From an uncultured Cytophagaceae bacterium (lineage in GTDB: Bacteria; Bacteroidota; Bacteroidia; Cytophagales; Spirosomataceae): a DNA stretch of 7,088 bases. Positions within the stretch are counted from its first letter, which is position 1. Each line of letters begins with the position of its first letter. The notes beneath the pieces were generated by a model. That model did not search any database and was not told the origin of the DNA. It saw only the letters and a program-made list of their open reading frames with translations. The stretch covers positions 1 through 7,088 of the forward strand of contig CAJCBY010000316.1 of NCBI GenBank assembly GCA_903960725.1, written 5' to 3'. The position numbers and the translations under genes were made by a program. Shown here one piece after another: positions 6,178 to 7,088 of the stretch.

Positions 6178-7088
6178 CTATCTTTTTTTCTTGATGATGG
6201 CTAGTTCGTGCGCCGTGTCATAGTACGAACGCAGATTAGACCAATCGAAGGTATCGGCGATACTTTCCACGCGGTTACGCTGGGTGATGCGATCACGCTG
6301 CGATTGTTGGACGAATTTGAATAAGAGATTCGCTAATTGCTCAGCCGATTCTTGGTAGGATTGCGTTTTGCGATTCACCACGCTAACGCCCCATTGTTCG
6401 TAATCGCGCATAATCTGCATCATATAATCGCCAAAACCCGAAAGATCCGACGTCACCGTAGGTACCCCACGCGCCATACATTCCAGCGGCGTATATCCCC
6501 ATGGCTCGTAATAGCTAGGGAAAACACCTAAGTGGCAACCACGCACGAATTGGCCATAATCTAAGCCAAAAAGAGGATTCGTGGAAACGATAAAGTCCGG
6601 GTGGTACACCACTTTGACCTTATCATCTGGGTTATTTAATAGATTCGTCCGGTGTAAATTCCGAATGATATCATCTTCTTGCTTTAATAGGTGCGTCACG
6701 ACTTTAGGACGAGCCTTCGTCTTCCAAGTTTGTACCGTTCTACGCAAACGCATCCGCCAATACTCATCCACGAAGGCATTTAAGTCGGGTAATTGTAAAT
6801 CACTGGAGGATGCGGAGGCCTTGAATAAATGCTCTCCCACTTGCTTCTCAATAGCGTGGCAGTTTTCTCTAATTTCATCCAATACCGCACGGGAATGCAA
6901 GACTTCCGGATCAATCGAATGGTAGGGTTGCTTGGTCACGAAGAACATGACAACCGTTTTCTTCGAACTCGCCTCCTTCATTTTGCGATTCAAAATCGCC
7001 AAGGCATCCAAGGTGATATCATATCCCTTGTTCGAATATTCGAAACGTCCGGAGGTGAACAGGTATAAGGTTTGGTCTAGGTCAAAAG
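6178..7088 (-). CDS. GT3-family (eukaryote-type) glycogen synthase, 5' end cut by window edge
   Basis: This is the C-terminal 302 residues of a glycogen synthase of family GT3, the fungal and animal type that also occurs in Bacteroidota; it extends alpha-1,4-glucan from a nucleotide-sugar donor in the cytoplasm. The frame stays open to the right edge, and residues encoded up to 7086 still match the family (LYLFTSGRFEYSNKGYDI), so the TTG near 7011 is internal rather than a start. The C-terminal Rossmann domain contains VKVVYHPDFI, GLDYGQFVRGCHLGVFPSYY and EPWGYTPLE (6481-6507). The two glutamates of this last stretch form the E-x7-E catalytic motif. VTSDLSGFGDYM follows it. Near the end lies QRDRITQRNRVES (6265-6300), the counterpart of the arginine-rich glucose-6-phosphate site of the eukaryotic enzymes. 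The protein ends in KKKR with TAG at 6180-6178, abutting alkD. Bacterial GT5 GlgA is excluded by these motifs. Confidence 0.95.
   Translation of the reverse strand, partial: FDLDQTLYLFTSGRFEYSNKGYDITLDALAILNRKMKEASSKKTVVMFFVTKQPYHSIDPEVLHSRAVLDEIRENCHAIEKQVGEHLFKASASSSDLQLPDLNAFVDEYWRMRLRRTVQTWKTKARPKVVTHLLKQEDDIIRNLHRTNLLNNPDDKVKVVYHPDFIVSTNPLFGLDYGQFVRGCHLGVFPSYYEPWGYTPLECMARGVPTVTSDLSGFGDYMMQIMRDYEQWGVSVVNRKTQSYQESAEQLANLLFKFVQQSQRDRITQRNRVESIADTFDWSNLRSYYDTAHELAIIKKKR

Noticed and set aside
6138..6189. Possible terminator at the end of alkD: GGCCCCGC / GCGAGGCC stem (6138-6162) and T7 run
   Set aside because: The stem has a mismatch and a 9-nt loop, and the T run starts about 20 nt after it, so it is not a canonical intrinsic terminator.
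6955..7011. TTG near 7011 as the start of the minus-strand synthase gene
   Set aside because: The frame is open to the window edge, and the 25 upstream codons still match conserved GT3 sequence, so the gene begins beyond the window.
7031..7044. Perfect 14-bp palindrome TTCGAATATTCGAA
   Set aside because: It lies in the conserved RFEYSNKG stretch of glycogen synthase and is adequately explained by codons for F-E-Y-S-N.

Overview
This window looks like chromosomal DNA from a member of the Bacteroidota, most likely a Cytophagales-type environmental bacterium; the order is inferred. The evidence is A-rich leaders without Shine-Dalgarno sequences, a TTTG / TAnnTTTG promoter, a GH106-type glycosidase, a eukaryote-type (GT3) glycogen synthase, and a signal-peptide M1 peptidase with the HEVGH and GGMEYP motifs common in that phylum. 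I see no mobile element, phage gene, CRISPR array, rRNA or tRNA.

Layout: (1) Positions 1-1531, minus strand: the N-terminal 510 residues of an exported M1 zinc metallopeptidase that runs off the left edge. (2) Positions 1532-1672: a 141-bp divergent intergenic region. It holds a good Bacteroidota promoter for the rightward genes, a 9-bp direct repeat at 10-bp spacing, and an AT-only inverted repeat over the -33 box. (3) Positions 1673-6177, plus strand: a tight three-gene run of xylA (xylose isomerase), an exported GH106-like glycoside hydrolase starting 18 nt later, and an AlkD-type DNA glycosylase whose start overlaps the hydrolase stop as ATGA. (4) Positions 6178-7088, minus strand: the C-terminal 302 residues of a GT3 glycogen synthase. 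It is convergent with alkD, with no base between the two stop codons, and runs off the right edge.

How the genes fit together: the GH106-like enzyme would release sugars from plant or algal glycans outside the cytoplasm. XylA would isomerise D-xylose (or D-glucose) in the cytoplasm, and glycogen synthase would store surplus glucose units. AlkD and the M1 peptidase have no obvious metabolic link to these. No xylulokinase, transporter or SusC/D pair is visible, so this is not a complete polysaccharide utilisation locus.

The most unusual signal is a strong intrinsic-terminator structure (13-bp stem, 3-nt loop, six Ts) inside the hydrolase coding sequence, at the signal-peptide cleavage region just after xylA. 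It could end most xylA transcripts and make downstream expression depend on translation. Other second-look items are the repeat-rich xylA promoter, partial conservation of the eukaryotic glucose-6-phosphate arginine cluster in the bacterial GT3 enzyme, and the zero-gap convergent stop codons. I found no clearly new multi-gene system.
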